Of a DNA stretch of 64,000 nucleotides, positions 30,081 to 40,391 are shown piece after piece; the first letter of the stretch is position 1, and each line of letters starts with the position of its first letter. The notes under the pieces are model-generated. The model did not search any database. It worked only from the letters and a program-made list of their open reading frames with translations, and was not told the DNA's origin. This stretch comes from Enterobacter ludwigii (lineage in GTDB: Bacteria; Pseudomonadota; Gammaproteobacteria; Enterobacterales; Enterobacteriaceae), in the NCBI GenBank assembly GCA_900068845.1, contig CEFQ01000010.1, positions 330,254 to 394,253 on the forward strand. Reading direction: 5' to 3'. The position numbers and the translations under genes were made by a program.

Positions 30081-31556
30081 TTAACGCAGTGTTTCTTGCA
30101 GGAAACCGTAACCGTGTTCCTGCGCAACAAAACTCAGGCGGTGGGAGATGCACTGCGGGGCGTCTTCAGCGTGATGCGACACAAACAGCAGTTGCGTGCG
30201 GCCTTCGCCGATCAGCACATCTACAAAACGGCGCACCAGCTGGCGGTTAATGGGATCCAGTCCTTGCAGCGGTTCATCGAGAATCAGCAGCGTCGGATGT
30301 TTCACCAGCGCACGCGCAATCAGCACCAGCCGCTGCTGGCCCCACGACAAACTGTGGAACGGCGCATCCGCCAATTGATTGTCCATACCAAGCAGCGCCA
30401 GCCACTGAAGCGCCAATGCTTTCTGCCGGTCCGACACCGCCTGATATAAGCCAATCGAATCGAAGAAGCCGGAGAGCACCACGGTGCGCACATTGCAGCT
30501 GACGCGATAATCAAGGTGCAGGCTGCTGCTGACATAGCCGATATGCTGTTTGATGTCCCAGATGGTTTCACCGCTGCCACGGCGGATGCCAAACAGCGTC
30601 AAATCGTTGCTGTAACCTTGCGGATGATCGCCGGTCACTAAACTAAGCAAGGTGGATTTACCCGCGCCATTCGGCCCAACAATTTGCCAGTGTTCACCGG
30701 GATTGACCTGCCAGTTCAGGCCATTAATCACCGCGATATCGTTGTATGACACCACGCCGTTACGCAGAATCACCCGCGGCGCATCTTCAGCCAGCTGCGG
30801 CAATTGATCGGGTTGATCCGCTTCGGGCAGTGCCATGCCTGCGAGTTTTTCACTGTGTGCCAGCTGCGCCACCAGCGCTTCGGCTAAAATCGCGCGGCGC
30901 TCGCCAACGTGCGTTAGCGTGCATTCGGCTAATACGCCGACTTTTTCAACAAAATCAGGAATATCGTCAAAGCGATTGAGCACCAGCACCACGCTGTAAC
31001 CGTTGCGGTGCAAATCGTTGAGGGTATTTGCCAGGCTGGCGCGCGACCCCACATCCAGTCCATCAAAAGGCTCATCGAGAATCAGCAGATCCGGCTGCGC
31101 CATCAGCGCCTGACACAGCAGCGTTTTGCGCGTCTCACCGGTAGAAAGATATTTGAAGCGGCGATCGAGTAGATAAGTGATACCAAACTGCTGCGCCAGT
31201 GCCTGACAGCGCGCCTCATCTTTCACTTCGTCCTGAATGATTTGCGCTGCAGTGCGACCGGTATCGTCTTCGCCTTCACTGAGCAGGTCGGTGTTATTGC
31301 GTTCCCATTCATCGCTGACCAGCTTCTGGAGCTGCTCCAACGACAGGCGCGTACGGCGCTGAAAATTCTGCTGCACGCTGCCTTTACCGGGCAGCAGCTC
31401 GCCGGATAGCGCGCGCGCCAGCGACGATTTGCCGCTGCCATTGGCGCCGACAAAAGCCCAGCTTTCGCCGCTGTTGAGGGTCAAATCGTTGAGTGACAGA
31501 GCTCGGGTGTCGCTAAGGTGAAACGTGCCTTGCGAAATTTGCAATGAAGACATCAT
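30081..31556 (-). CDS. modF: Molybdate-associated ABC ATPase ModF
   Basis: Protein of 491 residues with two ABC ATPase domains in tandem: Walker A 'GANGSGKSS' (about 36-44) and 'GPNGAGKST' (about 290-298), each with signature and Walker B ('LLILDEPFDGLD', 'LLILDEPLQGLD'). It is linked to molybdate metabolism by its place next to modE; the molecular role is not settled, and it resembles the photorepair protein PhrA. It follows modE by 73 bases in the same direction. Confidence 0.93.
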   Translation of the reverse strand: MMSSLQISQGTFHLSDTRALSLNDLTLNSGESWAFVGANGSGKSSLARALSGELLPGKGSVQQNFQRRTRLSLEQLQKLVSDEWERNNTDLLSEGEDDTGRTAAQIIQDEVKDEARCQALAQQFGITYLLDRRFKYLSTGETRKTLLCQALMAQPDLLILDEPFDGLDVGSRASLANTLNDLHRNGYSVVLVLNRFDDIPDFVEKVGVLAECTLTHVGERRAILAEALVAQLAHSEKLAGMALPEADQPDQLPQLAEDAPRVILRNGVVSYNDIAVINGLNWQVNPGEHWQIVGPNGAGKSTLLSLVTGDHPQGYSNDLTLFGIRRGSGETIWDIKQHIGYVSSSLHLDYRVSCNVRTVVLSGFFDSIGLYQAVSDRQKALALQWLALLGMDNQLADAPFHSLSWGQQRLVLIARALVKHPTLLILDEPLQGLDPINRQLVRRFVDVLIGEGRTQLLFVSHHAEDAPQCISHRLSFVAQEHGYGFLQETLR

Positions 31557-31629
31557 CTATTCCGTTTTATGCATCGTGTCGCTCAGTTTTAGCCAGTGAT
31601 GCAGACGAAGTCAAATCATGGCGCGGATT

Positions 31630-32412
31630 TCAGAGCAGCGTGGCAATAATGGCATGTTCGGCATTAAAACTGGCGGTGACATGGGCGCCAACCTGCAGAT
31701 TCTGCTGCTTCACTGCGTCATTGGTGACGGTAGCACACAGCGTTTCGCCGCTCGGCAACGCCATCAATACTTCGCTGACCTGCTCGCCGGGTTCGATGGC
31801 ACTAATCTGCGCGGCCAGCTGGTTATCGCTGCTGTCTGCGGAGTGACTGATGTGAATCCACGGCGCTTTAATCAGCACCAGCACCTCTTTACCGCTGTCG
31901 AGCTGCAAACGTTCGGCGCTGCGCTCGGTGATCGCTACCTGCAAACGCGTGGTGCCGTCGGCGAGCAGTACCTCAATATGTTGCTGAACCTGTTGATGGT
32001 CGCTGGCCAGCACCGTGCCAAACAACTGATTGCGCGCACTGGTTTGTAGCGAGAAACGCGCAATCGCTGCCAGCAGGCTGTCGAGCGGCAAGCTGTCGTT
32101 TTGCAACGCATCAAAGGCTTTCTGCTGAATCTGTTCCATCAGTTGGAAAAGCTGAATCAGGCGTTCGCCATAGCGTGTAAGTTGTGCACCGCCGCCGCCT
32201 TTGCCGCCGGTCGCGCGATCCACCAGTGTTTGATCGGCCAGTTGATTCATCTCATTGATCGCGTCCCAGGCACTTTTGTAGCTGATGCCCGCCAATTTCG
32301 CGCCCTGGCTGATAGAGCCGGTTTGCTGCACGCGTTTCAATAATTCGATGCGGCGCGGATCGGCAAACAGTTTTTGCTGAAGACGAATATGGAGAGAAAG
32401 TTCTGCCTGCAT
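31630..32412 (-). CDS. modE: Molybdate-responsive transcriptional regulator ModE
   Basis: 260 residues: an N-terminal winged helix of LysR-like type ('GSISQGAKLAGISYKSAWDAINEMN') and two C-terminal Mop (TOBE) domains that bind molybdate ('TSARNQLFGTV' and the 'VGAHVTASFNAEHAIIATLL' end). ModE-molybdate represses modABC and activates molybdoenzyme and moa genes in E. coli. It is divergent from acrZ-modABC. A ModE-type operator is seen before modA. Confidence 0.95.
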   Translation of the reverse strand: MQAELSLHIRLQQKLFADPRRIELLKRVQQTGSISQGAKLAGISYKSAWDAINEMNQLADQTLVDRATGGKGGGGAQLTRYGERLIQLFQLMEQIQQKAFDALQNDSLPLDSLLAAIARFSLQTSARNQLFGTVLASDHQQVQQHIEVLLADGTTRLQVAITERSAERLQLDSGKEVLVLIKAPWIHISHSADSSDNQLAAQISAIEPGEQVSEVLMALPSGETLCATVTNDAVKQQNLQVGAHVTASFNAEHAIIATLL

Positions 32413-32530
32413 GTCAGCTCCTTAGGTTAATCCGCTCAGTTTACTGCTTAAAAGTAAAAGCACGAAAAGGGCAGTGCGTTTTTTTCGCTAACCGTTACAA
32501 TCACTTTTTTATTTTCTGCGTGAGGTTTCC

Positions 32531-32689
32531 ATGCTGGAACTGTTAAAAAGCCTGGCTGTGGCTATCATCATGGTGCCGATTGTGATGGCGATTATGCTCG
32601 GTCTGATTTACGGCCTGGGTGAAGTTTTCAACGTCATCTCTAAATTTGGCCGCCGCGACGATCGTCCCGCCAACAGCTCGCAACACTGA
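32531..32689 (+). CDS. acrZ: AcrZ small multidrug-efflux accessory protein
   Basis: A 52-codon gene encoding one membrane helix, starting '[20 protein letters not shown]' and ending in a polar tail. The sequence and position (between modE and modA) match E. coli AcrZ (49 residues), which binds AcrB in the AcrAB-TolC pump and modulates substrate range. TGAGG lies nine bases before the ATG. Followed by its own terminator, so it is not part of modABC. Confidence 0.93.
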   Translation: MLELLKSLAVAIIMVPIVMAIMLGLIYGLGEVFNVISKFGRRDDRPANSSQH

Positions 32690-32697
32690 TTTCCCCA

Positions 32698-32723
32698 CGC
32701 CCGCACCCTGCGGGCGTTTTGTT
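32698..32723 (+). terminator. Intrinsic terminator of acrZ
   Basis: CGCCCGCA / TGCGGGCG stem with a three-base loop and a TTTTGTT tail, nine bases after the acrZ stop. Confidence 0.88.
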
Positions 32724-32775
32724 ATTAACTTCCGTAAAATCCTGCCGATAACTATCTCATGACGCATTTGTGCCG

Positions 32776-32801
32776 ACGTTGTATTATTAAATATATAACG
32801 T
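32776..32801. promoter_or_regulatory. ModE operator before modA
   Basis: Dyad ACGTTGTAT ... ATATATAACGT, close to the ModE consensus of two TATATAACGAT-like arms in inverted orientation. Its end is 15 bases before the modA start, placing it over the likely promoter, so it would repress modABC when molybdate is plentiful. Confidence 0.75.
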
Positions 32802-32816
32802 AACAAGGAGCAACAA

Positions 32817-33590
32817 ATGCAAAAAAATCATTACCGCTGGGCTGCTGTCACGGCACTGACACTTTCTCTGGCCGGTCAAGCGGTTGCGGCGGAAAAAATT
32901 ACCGTGTTCGCTGCTGCGTCACTGACTAATGCGTTGCAGGAGATCGCTACGCAGTACCAGAAGAAAACGGGCGTTGAAGTGGTCTCTTCATTTGCCTCTT
33001 CATCAGTGTTAGCGCGCCAGATTGATCAGGGCGCGCCTGCCGATCTATTCATCTCTGCCGACCAGCAGTGGATGGACGATGTAGTGGCAAAAAACAGCGT
33101 GGTGACCAACACGCGCTATACGCTGCTTGGCAATGACTTAGTGCTGATCGCCCCGAAAAGCGATGCCGCCAAAGCGGTGACCATTGATAGTAAAACCGAC
33201 TGGAGAAGCCTGCTGAAAGGTGAGCGACTGGCGGTGGGCGATCCCGATCACGTACCGGCCGGGATTTATGCCAAAGAAGCATTACAAAAACTCGGCGCGT
33301 GGGACGCTTTATCTTCGCAGCTGGCACCCGCTAACAATGTACGTGCTGCGCTGGCGCTGGTTGAACGCAATGAAACGCCGTACGGCATCGTGTATGGTTC
33401 AGACGCGGTTGCCAGCCAAAAAGTGCAGGTAGTCGGACGTTTCCCGGAAGAGAGCCACAAGCCGGTGGAATATCCGATGGCGATCGTCAAAGAACATCAG
33501 AACGCAACGGTAACCGCCTTCTATAACTATTTGCAGGGGCCGGATGCCGCTGCCGTGTTTAAACAGTATGGATTTACGCCGAAGAAATGA
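32817..33590 (+). CDS. modA: Molybdate-binding periplasmic protein ModA
   Basis: Substrate-binding protein of the ModABC importer, 257 residues. Signal peptide about 1-24 ('LSLAGQAVA'). The mature protein starts 'AEKITVFAAASLTNALQEIA', the oxyanion-binding 'AAASLT' motif of this family. AAGGAG ribosome site. Its TGA overlaps the modB ATG by four bases. Confidence 0.96.
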   Translation: MQKNHYRWAAVTALTLSLAGQAVAAEKITVFAAASLTNALQEIATQYQKKTGVEVVSSFASSSVLARQIDQGAPADLFISADQQWMDDVVAKNSVVTNTRYTLLGNDLVLIAPKSDAAKAVTIDSKTDWRSLLKGERLAVGDPDHVPAGIYAKEALQKLGAWDALSSQLAPANNVRAALALVERNETPYGIVYGSDAVASQKVQVVGRFPEESHKPVEYPMAIVKEHQNATVTAFYNYLQGPDAAAVFKQYGFTPKK

Positions 33591-34279
33591 TATTGAGCGA
33601 TCCCGAATGGCAGGCCGTGTTTCTCAGCCTGAAAGTGTCCTGTGTAGCGGTGCTGTGCAGCTTGCCGTTTGGCATCATGATGGCCTGGATTCTGGCGCGC
33701 TGCCGGTTTCCAGGCAAAACCTTGCTCGATAGTATCGTCCACCTGCCGCTGGTGCTGCCGCCGGTGGTGGTCGGTTATCTGTTGCTGATCGCTTTAGGCC
33801 GCCGCGGTTTCATCGGCGAAAGGCTGTATGACTGGTTCGGCTTCACGTTTGCCTTTAGCTGGCGCGGCGCGGTGATCGCTTCGGCGGTAATGGCGTTTCC
33901 GCTAATGGTGCGAGCGATTCGGCTCGCGCTGGAGGCGGTTGATACCAAACTTGAGCAGGCCGCACGCACGCTTGGTGCGGGTCGCTGGCGCGTGTTTTTC
34001 ACCATTACCCTGCCGCTCACCTTGCCTGGCATTATTGTCGGTACGGTTTTGGCCTTTGCCCGTTCGCTGGGCGAATTTGGCGCCACCATCACTTTTGTTT
34101 CCAACATTCCCGGTGAGACACGCACCATTCCGTCGGCGATGTTTACCTTGATCGAAACGCCAGGCGCCGAAGGCACCGCTGCGCGACTGTGTGCGGTGGC
34201 AATTGCGCTGGCGCTGATGTCGCTGGTGGCTTCTGAGCTGCTGGCGCGCTGGGGCCGCAAGCGGCTGGGAGCGGCGTAA
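33587..34279 (+). CDS. modB: Molybdate ABC transporter permease ModB
   Basis: Inner-membrane permease, 230 residues with about five helices. It carries the EAA motif for ATPase contact ('[28 protein letters not shown]'). Translationally coupled to modA (ATGA) and to modC (TAATG). Confidence 0.96.
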   Translation: MILSDPEWQAVFLSLKVSCVAVLCSLPFGIMMAWILARCRFPGKTLLDSIVHLPLVLPPVVVGYLLLIALGRRGFIGERLYDWFGFTFAFSWRGAVIASAVMAFPLMVRAIRLALEAVDTKLEQAARTLGAGRWRVFFTITLPLTLPGIIVGTVLAFARSLGEFGATITFVSNIPGETRTIPSAMFTLIETPGAEGTAARLCAVAIALALMSLVASELLARWGRKRLGAA

Positions 34280-35337
34280 TGTTAAATCTGCAACTTTCTC
34301 AGCAATTGGGTGATCATCGGCTCGACGTCAACGTCAATATTCCCGCTAGCGGCATCACCGCCATTTTTGGCGTGTCGGGTGCGGGAAAGACCTCGTTGAT
34401 TAACGCGATTGGTGGCTTAACGCAGCCGCAAAGCGGGCGTATTGAACTGAACGATCGTTTGCTGTTTGATTCAGCATCGCACGTGAATTTACCGCCGGAA
34501 AAGCGTCGCATCGGCTACGTGTTTCAGGATGCGCGGCTGTTCCCGCACTATCGTGTACGCGGCAATCTGCAATACGGCATGGCACCGTCGATGAAGCCAC
34601 AGTTCAACGCGCTGGTGGCGCTGCTCGGCCTTGAATCGCTGTTAACGCGCTATCCGGCATCGCTGTCGGGCGGTGAAAAACAGCGGGTGGCGATTGGCCG
34701 CGCTTTGCTGACTGCGCCCGATATTCTGCTGATGGACGAACCGCTGGCGTCGCTTGATCTGCCGCGTAAACGTGAACTGATGCCCTATCTGCAAAAGCTG
34801 GCGAAGCAGGTTGATATTCCGATTCTTTACGTGTCGCACAGCCTCGACGAAATCCTGCAGCTGGCGGATAACGTGCTGGTTCTGGATGCGGGCCAGGTGA
34901 AAGCCTTTGGTGCACTGGAGAAGGTGTGGAGCAGTTCGGCGATGCGTCCGTGGTTGCCGCTTGCCGAGCGTACCAGCGTGCTGCGCGTGCAGGTGTTAGA
35001 GCAGCATCCGGATTACCCGATGACCGCGCTGTCGCTCGGCGATCAGCATATTTGGGTCAGTCGGGTGAATCAGCCGCTGAAAACCCCGCTGCGCATTCGT
35101 ATCGCCTCGGCGGATGTGTCGCTGGCATTGCAGCCGCCGCACAACACCTCGATCCGCAATATTTTACCGGCGCAGGTGGTTGAGCTGCTGGAGATTGACG
35201 ATCAGGTGGAAGTGAAGCTGCGTATTGGGATAAGCGAATTGTGGGCGCGCATCTCGCCGTGGGCACGGGATGAGCTGGGCATCCGGCCCGATCAGTGGCT
35301 GTATGCGCAGATTAAGAGTGTGTCGATAGCGGCGTGA
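34279..35337 (+). CDS. modC: Molybdate ABC transporter ATPase ModC
   Basis: 352 residues: an ABC ATPase (about 1-230) with Walker A 'GVSGAGKTS', signature '[15 protein letters not shown]' and Walker B '[12 protein letters not shown]', plus a C-terminal Mop/TOBE domain (about 290-352, '[24 protein letters not shown]') that binds oxyanion and regulates activity. It ends at a REP-derived hairpin. Confidence 0.96.
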   Translation: MLNLQLSQQLGDHRLDVNVNIPASGITAIFGVSGAGKTSLINAIGGLTQPQSGRIELNDRLLFDSASHVNLPPEKRRIGYVFQDARLFPHYRVRGNLQYGMAPSMKPQFNALVALLGLESLLTRYPASLSGGEKQRVAIGRALLTAPDILLMDEPLASLDLPRKRELMPYLQKLAKQVDIPILYVSHSLDEILQLADNVLVLDAGQVKAFGALEKVWSSSAMRPWLPLAERTSVLRVQVLEQHPDYPMTALSLGDQHIWVSRVNQPLKTPLRIRIASADVSLALQPPHNTSIRNILPAQVVELLEIDDQVEVKLRIGISELWARISPWARDELGIRPDQWLYAQIKSVSIAA

Positions 35338-35384
35338 TTTATTGCGCGGTTTGATAAAATCCGCGCAATAAATTGCGCCGCTAC
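35338..35384. repeat. Hairpin plus family A REP after modC
   Basis: A perfect dyad TTTATTGCGCGG (35338-35349) / CCGCGCAATAAA (35361-35372) starts one base past the modC stop. It shares its right arm with a family A REP unit on the minus strand (35363-35384), whose CGCTAC end faces right. Likely forms the 3' end of the modABC mRNA and, on the other strand, of ybhA mRNA. Confidence 0.75.
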
Positions 35385-35393
35385 CTCCTACGG

Positions 35394-36212
35394 TTACAGG
35401 ATTTCCTGGTTTATCACGTCGGCGATGCCCGGCTCCAGATTGGTGCCAATCACCTTTTTGGCGCGCGCTTTGATGGCGTCGTCGGCATTGCCCATCGCCA
35501 CGCCCAATCCCACCTGTTCCAGCATGCTGAGATCGTTGTAGTTATCGCCAAACGCCAGCACGTCTTGCATGCTGAAGCCCTGACTTTCCACCCATTGTGC
35601 CAGGCGCTTGCCTTTGCTGTTGCCACCTTTGGCAATATCGACCTGATCGTGCCACGACCATTCACAGGCCAAACCCAATTCGGCTTCGGTGCGTTCGGCA
35701 AACTGCTGCAGCGCGCGCGTATCCGGGTGCGACAAGGCGAACTTCCAGATTGATGTGGCTTCACGCGCGGCCTGCGCCAGACTTGGCACCTGCAGGAACA
35801 GCGGACGCTGCGCTTCTGGCAGCGACTGCGCCCAGTTGAGCGTTCGCGTTACATGGCCGGTTGGCGTCTGATACAGCATCGCATCATCGACATACAGCAG
35901 ACCGTGGATGTTCTCTTCATCCAGCATCTCAATCACACGCGCGGCTTGGTTTTTATCAAGTGGATCGGCGGCCAGCACCTTTTTCGCTGGATAATCATAC
36001 AAATAGGTGCCGTTACAGCAGATGGCGGGGGTATCGAGATTCAGTGCCTGATAAAAAGGGTGGATGGCGCAGTGATGGCGACCGGTGACGATCAACACTT
36101 TCACGCCCGCCTGTTGTGCGCGGGCCAGCGCTTCGATGGATTCAGGCAGAATGGTTTTATTCGGGGTCAGCAGGGTGCCGTCGAGGTCAAGGGCGATTAC
36201 GCGGTAGCTCAT
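35394..36212 (-). CDS. ybhA: HAD-type phosphatase YbhA (pyridoxal phosphate phosphatase)
   Basis: Cof-type HAD hydrolase of 272 residues, the E. coli length. Motif I 'ALDLDGTLL' (nucleophile Asp), motif II 'IVTGR', the Lys of motif III in 'GNSKGKRL' and motif IV 'FGDNYNDLSML' are all present. E. coli YbhA dephosphorylates pyridoxal phosphate and sugar phosphates such as fructose-1,6-bisphosphate. Divergent from pgl. Confidence 0.94.
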   Translation of the reverse strand: MSYRVIALDLDGTLLTPNKTILPESIEALARAQQAGVKVLIVTGRHHCAIHPFYQALNLDTPAICCNGTYLYDYPAKKVLAADPLDKNQAARVIEMLDEENIHGLLYVDDAMLYQTPTGHVTRTLNWAQSLPEAQRPLFLQVPSLAQAAREATSIWKFALSHPDTRALQQFAERTEAELGLACEWSWHDQVDIAKGGNSKGKRLAQWVESQGFSMQDVLAFGDNYNDLSMLEQVGLGVAMGNADDAIKARAKKVIGTNLEPGIADVINQEIL

Positions 36213-36360
36213 TACACTTTCCGTCCGGGAGTTGGCAAAGCATTGAGTCTACACCCGGCAGCGGCCCTGAGACAAAAAACAGGGCACAAATGAATCCAGC
36301 GCGACAAAATGAAACGCGCTACAGTTATCCCTTTCATCAGGCAGCGAATAAGGAAAACGC

Positions 36361-37356
36361 ATGAAACAAGTCGTGTATACCGCCAGTCCCGAGAGCCAGC
36401 AGATTCATGCCTGGCAGTTGCAGGAAGATGGCGCACTGACGTTATTGCAGGTAACGGATGTTGCCGGCCAGGTGCAGCCGATGGTGGTGAGCCCGAAGAA
36501 AGATTTCCTCTATGTAGGTGTTCGTCCGAATTTTCGCGTGCTGGCGTTCCGCATTGCGGCCGACGGTACGCTGAGCCTCGCCGGTGAAGCGCCGTTACCG
36601 GGCAGCCCAACGCACATTTCCACCGATCGTCAGGGTAACTATCTGTTCTGCGGCTCGTACAACGATGCCTGCGTCAGTATTAGCCCAATTGGCAGCGATG
36701 GCTTGCCGCAGGCGCCGAGTCAGGTAATTAGCGGATTGGAGGGTTGTCACTCAGCGAATATCGATCTGAACAACCAAACGCTGTTTGTACCGGCACTGAA
36801 ACAGGATCGCATCTGCCTGTATCAGCTGAATGCAGAGGGAACGCTGGCGCCGCGTGAACAAGCACAGGTCACCACCGTTGAAGGTGCGGGTCCGCGTCAC
36901 ATGGCCTTCCACCCGAACGGCGCCTATGGCTACGTAGTGAACGAGCTGGATAGCACCGTGGATGTCTGGGCGCTGAACAACGTGCACGGTCAGGTTGAGC
37001 GCGTGCAGAGCCTCGACATGATGCCAAAAGATTTTAGTGACACGCGTTGGGCGGCTGACATCCATATCACGCCGGATGGCCGTTTCCTTTACGCCTGTGA
37101 CCGTACCAGCAGCACCATTACGGTGTTCAGCATCAGTGAAGATGGATCCGTACTGGCGATTGAAGGTTTCCAGCCGACCGAAACGCAGCCGCGCGGTTTT
37201 AACATCGATCACAGCGGTCAATATCTGGTGGCGGCGGGACAGAAATCGCACCATATCGAAGTCTATAAGATTGAGGCGCGCGGCCTGCTCAATCCACTGG
37301 CGCGTTATGCGGTAGGACAAGGCCCAATGTGGGTGGTGATTCACCAATTGGGATAA
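36361..37356 (+). CDS. pgl: 6-phosphogluconolactonase
   Basis: Seven-bladed beta-propeller lactonase (YbhE type), 331 residues as in E. coli. It hydrolyses 6-phosphogluconolactone in the pentose phosphate pathway. Blade motifs '[19 protein letters not shown]', '[20 protein letters not shown]' and '[18 protein letters not shown]' recur at regular spacing. The ribosome site is AAGGAAAA. A terminator and a REP pair follow. Confidence 0.95.
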   Translation: MKQVVYTASPESQQIHAWQLQEDGALTLLQVTDVAGQVQPMVVSPKKDFLYVGVRPNFRVLAFRIAADGTLSLAGEAPLPGSPTHISTDRQGNYLFCGSYNDACVSISPIGSDGLPQAPSQVISGLEGCHSANIDLNNQTLFVPALKQDRICLYQLNAEGTLAPREQAQVTTVEGAGPRHMAFHPNGAYGYVVNELDSTVDVWALNNVHGQVERVQSLDMMPKDFSDTRWAADIHITPDGRFLYACDRTSSTITVFSISEDGSVLAIEGFQPTETQPRGFNIDHSGQYLVAAGQKSHHIEVYKIEARGLLNPLARYAVGQGPMWVVIHQLG

Positions 37357-37359
37357 ATA

Positions 37360-37391
37360 AAATGCCTGCCCGGTTCACCGGCAGGCATTTA
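37360..37391 (+). terminator. Terminator-like hairpin after pgl
   Basis: AAATGCCTGCC / GGCAGGCATTT perfect stem immediately downstream of the pgl stop; the T-run is short. Confidence 0.65.
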
Positions 37392-37393
37392 CC

Positions 37394-37457
37394 GTAGCGG
37401 CGCGATTCATCGCGCTATTTGTCCGTTACGACAATGCGCAATAAATTGCGCCGCTAC
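37394..37457. repeat. Family A REP pair (BIME-like), heads outward
   Basis: Forward unit 37394-37415 (GTAGCGGCGC head, GATTCATC core, GCGC tail) and inverted unit 37436-37457 with an AATAAATT core, separated by 20 bases, between the convergent pgl and ybhB genes. Confidence 0.85.
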
Positions 37458-37469
37458 GGTTCTGCACTG

Positions 37470-37946
37470 TTATGCATACTTCACCGTCATCGACGCACTC
37501 GCCAGCGCATGGAAATGCACGTTAAAACCAACCATCGCGCCGCTCGCGCCTTCATCCACCTCAATTTTGTCCGTATCCAGCGCATGCACGGTAAAGATGT
37601 AGCGATGCGATTCACCCTGCGGTGGGGCCGCGCCGCCATAGCCGGTTTGGCCAAAATCGGTGCGCGTCTGGATGGCGCTCTCCGGCAGTTCCGCCACGCC
37701 GGAACCGGCACCTTGCGGCAACACGGTCACCTCGGCCGGAATGTTCGCGACTACCCAATGCCACCAGCCGGAACCGGTGGGTGCGTCGGGATCGTAGCAG
37801 GTGACCACAAAGCTTTTGGTGCCTGCTGGCACATCATCCCACGCCAGATGCGGTGACAAATTGTCGCCCTGGTAACCCATGCCGTTGAAAACGTGTCGTT
37901 CTGGCATCTTATCGCCATCGTTAAAATCCTGGCTAAATACGCGCAT
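37470..37946 (-). CDS. ybhB: YbhB, PEBP/Raf-kinase-inhibitor-like protein
   Basis: Phosphatidylethanolamine-binding-protein family, 158 residues as in E. coli. The ligand-site motifs 'CYDPDAPTGSGWWHWVVANIP' and 'GGAAPPQGESHRYIFTVHAL' are intact. The start at 37946 (MRVFSQDFNDGDK) follows GGAGAG; the frame remains open to 37979 into bioA. It lies downstream of bioA in the same direction, as in E. coli. Its function is not established. Confidence 0.92.
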   Translation of the reverse strand: MRVFSQDFNDGDKMPERHVFNGMGYQGDNLSPHLAWDDVPAGTKSFVVTCYDPDAPTGSGWWHWVVANIPAEVTVLPQGAGSGVAELPESAIQTRTDFGQTGYGGAAPPQGESHRYIFTVHALDTDKIEVDEGASGAMVGFNVHFHALASASMTVKYA

Positions 37947-37975
37947 GATCTCTCCTTTTTGGTTGTGCAGTGCCG

Positions 37976-39271
37976 TCAATCATGGTGGAAATGCGCGGCA
38001 ACATCCAGTGCCGCACTGACCGCTTGCGTCAGTTTCGTCAGTTCAGCGGCAGAAATCAGATAAGGTGGCATCAGGTAGATCAATCGGCCAAACGGACGAA
38101 TCCACACGCCGCGCTCGACGAAGAACTGCTGCAGCGCGGCCATGTTCACCGCCTGATGCGTTTCGATCACGCCAATCGCGCCCAGCACGCGTGCATCGGC
38201 TACCGCATGATGGCTACGCAACGGCAGCAGTTCGGCGCGTAATTGCCGTTCAATGGTCGGCACCTGGGTTGTCCAGCCGCCTTCAGCGATCAGCGCCAGA
38301 CTTTCCACCGCCACCGCGCAGGCCAGCGGATTGCCCATAAAGGTGGGCCCATGCATAAAGCAGCCTGCCGCGCTGCGGCTAATGGTATCGGCGACTTCTC
38401 GTGTGGTTAGCGTGGCGGAGAGCGTCATGGTTCCGCCGGTTAGCGCTTTCCCCAGGCAGAGAATGTCCGGCGTGATGCCAGCATGTTCGCAGGCAAACAG
38501 CTTGCCGCTGCGGCCAAAGCCGGTGGCGATCTCATCGGCAATCAGCAGCAAACCGTAGCGGTCGCACAGCGCGCGCACCTGTTGCAGATAGCGCGGATGG
38601 TAGAAACGCATCCCGCCTGCGCCTTGCACGATCGGCTCCAGAATCACTGCCGCAATCTCACGATGGTGAGTTTCTGCCAACTGCGCGAAATCAGCAAAAT
38701 CCGCCTCGTTCCACTCATCATCAAAGGCGCATTGCGGCGCGTTGGCGAACAGATGTTCTGGCAGATAGCCGCGCCACAGGCTGTGCATCGAGTTTTCCGG
38801 ATCGCACACCGACATAGCGGCAAAGGTATCGCCATGATAGCCGCGCTTCAGCGTGAGAAATTTATGTCGCGTTTGGTTGCGTCCCAGCCAGTATTGCAGC
38901 GCCATCTTCATCGACACTTCTACGGCGATGGAACCTGAATCGGCAAGGAACACGCACTCCAACGCGTCAGGCGTTATGGCTACCAGCTGGCGGCTCAGTT
39001 CCACCGCCGCCGGATGGGTAATGCCGCCAAACATCACATGCGACATCTGCGTCATTTGCTGCTGCAGCGCCTGATTGAGGCGCGGATGGTTATAGCCGTG
39101 AATCGCCGCCCACCACGACGACATGCCATCCACCAGTTCACGTCCATCGGCCAACTGCAGCTGGCAGCCGTGCGCCGCCACAACCGGATAACAGGGCAGG
39201 GGATCGCGCATCGACGTGTAGGGATGCCAGATATGCTGGCGGTCAAAATTGAGGTCATCCTGAGTGAACAT
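37976..39271 (-). CDS. bioA: Adenosylmethionine-8-amino-7-oxononanoate aminotransferase
   Basis: Class III PLP aminotransferase of biotin synthesis; it uses S-adenosylmethionine as amino donor to make 7,8-diaminopelargonate. 431 residues. '[14 protein letters not shown]', '[23 protein letters not shown]' and '[10 protein letters not shown]' (PLP Lys) are present. Transcribed leftward from the shared bio operator. Confidence 0.96.
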   Translation of the reverse strand: MFTQDDLNFDRQHIWHPYTSMRDPLPCYPVVAAHGCQLQLADGRELVDGMSSWWAAIHGYNHPRLNQALQQQMTQMSHVMFGGITHPAAVELSRQLVAITPDALECVFLADSGSIAVEVSMKMALQYWLGRNQTRHKFLTLKRGYHGDTFAAMSVCDPENSMHSLWRGYLPEHLFANAPQCAFDDEWNEADFADFAQLAETHHREIAAVILEPIVQGAGGMRFYHPRYLQQVRALCDRYGLLLIADEIATGFGRSGKLFACEHAGITPDILCLGKALTGGTMTLSATLTTREVADTISRSAAGCFMHGPTFMGNPLACAVAVESLALIAEGGWTTQVPTIERQLRAELLPLRSHHAVADARVLGAIGVIETHQAVNMAALQQFFVERGVWIRPFGRLIYLMPPYLISAAELTKLTQAVSAALDVAAHFHHD

Positions 39272-39276
39272 GTGAG

Positions 39277-39309
39277 TTGTAAACCATTTTAAAAAGATTT
39301 AGTTTACAA
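39277..39309. promoter_or_regulatory. bioO: BirA operator between bioA and bioB
   Basis: Inverted arms TTGTAAACC and AGTTTACAA separated by 15 bases lie in the 88-bp gap between the divergent bioA and bioBFCD transcripts. This is the expected BirA/biotinyl-AMP repressor site controlling both directions. Confidence 0.88.
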
Positions 39310-39359
39310 GTATAACCATGTTAATCGTCGGGATGAACCCCCTTTTTCTGGAGTAAGCA

Positions 39360-40391
39360 ATGGCAAACCGCTGGACACTGACACAAGCTCAGGCACTTTT
39401 CGATAAACCTTTCCTTGAGTTGATGTTTGAAGCGCAGCAAGTGCATCGTCAACATTTCGATCCGCGCCAGGTGCAGGTCAGCACGCTGCTATCGATCAAA
39501 ACTGGCGCCTGCCCGGAAGACTGCAAATACTGTCCGCAGAGCGCGCGTTATAAGACCGGTCTGGAATCCGAGCGTCTGATGGAAGTGGATGCGGTACTGG
39601 AATCGGCGCGCAAAGCCAAAGCGGCGGGATCGAGCCGTTTCTGCATGGGCGCTGCATGGAAAAACCCGCACGAACGCGACATGCCCTACCTTCAGCAGAT
39701 GGTGCAGGGCGTAAAAGCGATGGGCATGGAGACCTGCATGACGCTTGGCACGCTGGACGGCAGCCAGGCGCAGCGCCTTGCCGAAGCCGGGCTCGATTTC
39801 TACAACCACAACCTTGATACCTCACCAGAATTCTACGGCAACATCATCACCACGCGCAGCTATCAGGAACGTCTGGATACGCTGGATAAAGTGCGCGGCG
39901 CGGGCATTAAAGTCTGTTCGGGCGGCATCGTTGGCCTGGGTGAAACCGTGAAAGATCGCGCGGGCTTACTGGTGCAGTTGGCCAATTTGCCGACGCCGCC
40001 TGAAAGCGTACCGATCAACATGCTGGTGAAGGTCAAAGGCACACCGCTGGCCGATAACGATGACGTTGAACCGTTCGACTTTATTCGCACCATCGCGGTG
40101 GCGCGCATCATGATGCCATCATCACACGTGCGCCTTTCAGCCGGTCGCGAGCAAATGAGCGAGCAAACCCAGGCGATGTGCTTTATGGCCGGGGCTAACT
40201 CGATTTTCTACGGCTGCAAACTGCTCACCACGCCAAATCCGGAAGAGGATAAAGATCTGATTCTATTCCGCAAGCTGGGGCTCAATCCGGAACATACCGC
40301 GACCACCGCGGGTGACAACGAGCAGCAATATCAGCTCAGCGAGCAGCTGCTGCATGCCGATACCGAGCAGTTCTACAACGCGGCTGTGTAA
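39360..40391 (+). CDS. bioB: Biotin synthase
   Basis: Radical SAM enzyme of 343 residues that inserts sulfur into dethiobiotin. The [4Fe-4S] ligands are C51, C55 and C58 in 'CPEDCKYC'. '[12 protein letters not shown]' and '[10 protein letters not shown]' (the conserved Arg of the [2Fe-2S] site) are present. Start follows CTGGAGTAAGCA. First gene of bioBFCD. Confidence 0.97.
   Translation: MANRWTLTQAQALFDKPFLELMFEAQQVHRQHFDPRQVQVSTLLSIKTGACPEDCKYCPQSARYKTGLESERLMEVDAVLESARKAKAAGSSRFCMGAAWKNPHERDMPYLQQMVQGVKAMGMETCMTLGTLDGSQAQRLAEAGLDFYNHNLDTSPEFYGNIITTRSYQERLDTLDKVRGAGIKVCSGGIVGLGETVKDRAGLLVQLANLPTPPESVPINMLVKVKGTPLADNDDVEPFDFIRTIAVARIMMPSSHVRLSAGREQMSEQTQAMCFMAGANSIFYGCKLLTTPNPEEDKDLILFRKLGLNPEHTATTAGDNEQQYQLSEQLLHADTEQFYNAAV

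Noticed and set aside
29913-30449. 178-codon plus-strand frame across the gal operators and the end of modF
   Set aside because: Antisense to modF over much of its length, begins inside an operator, and resembles no protein family.
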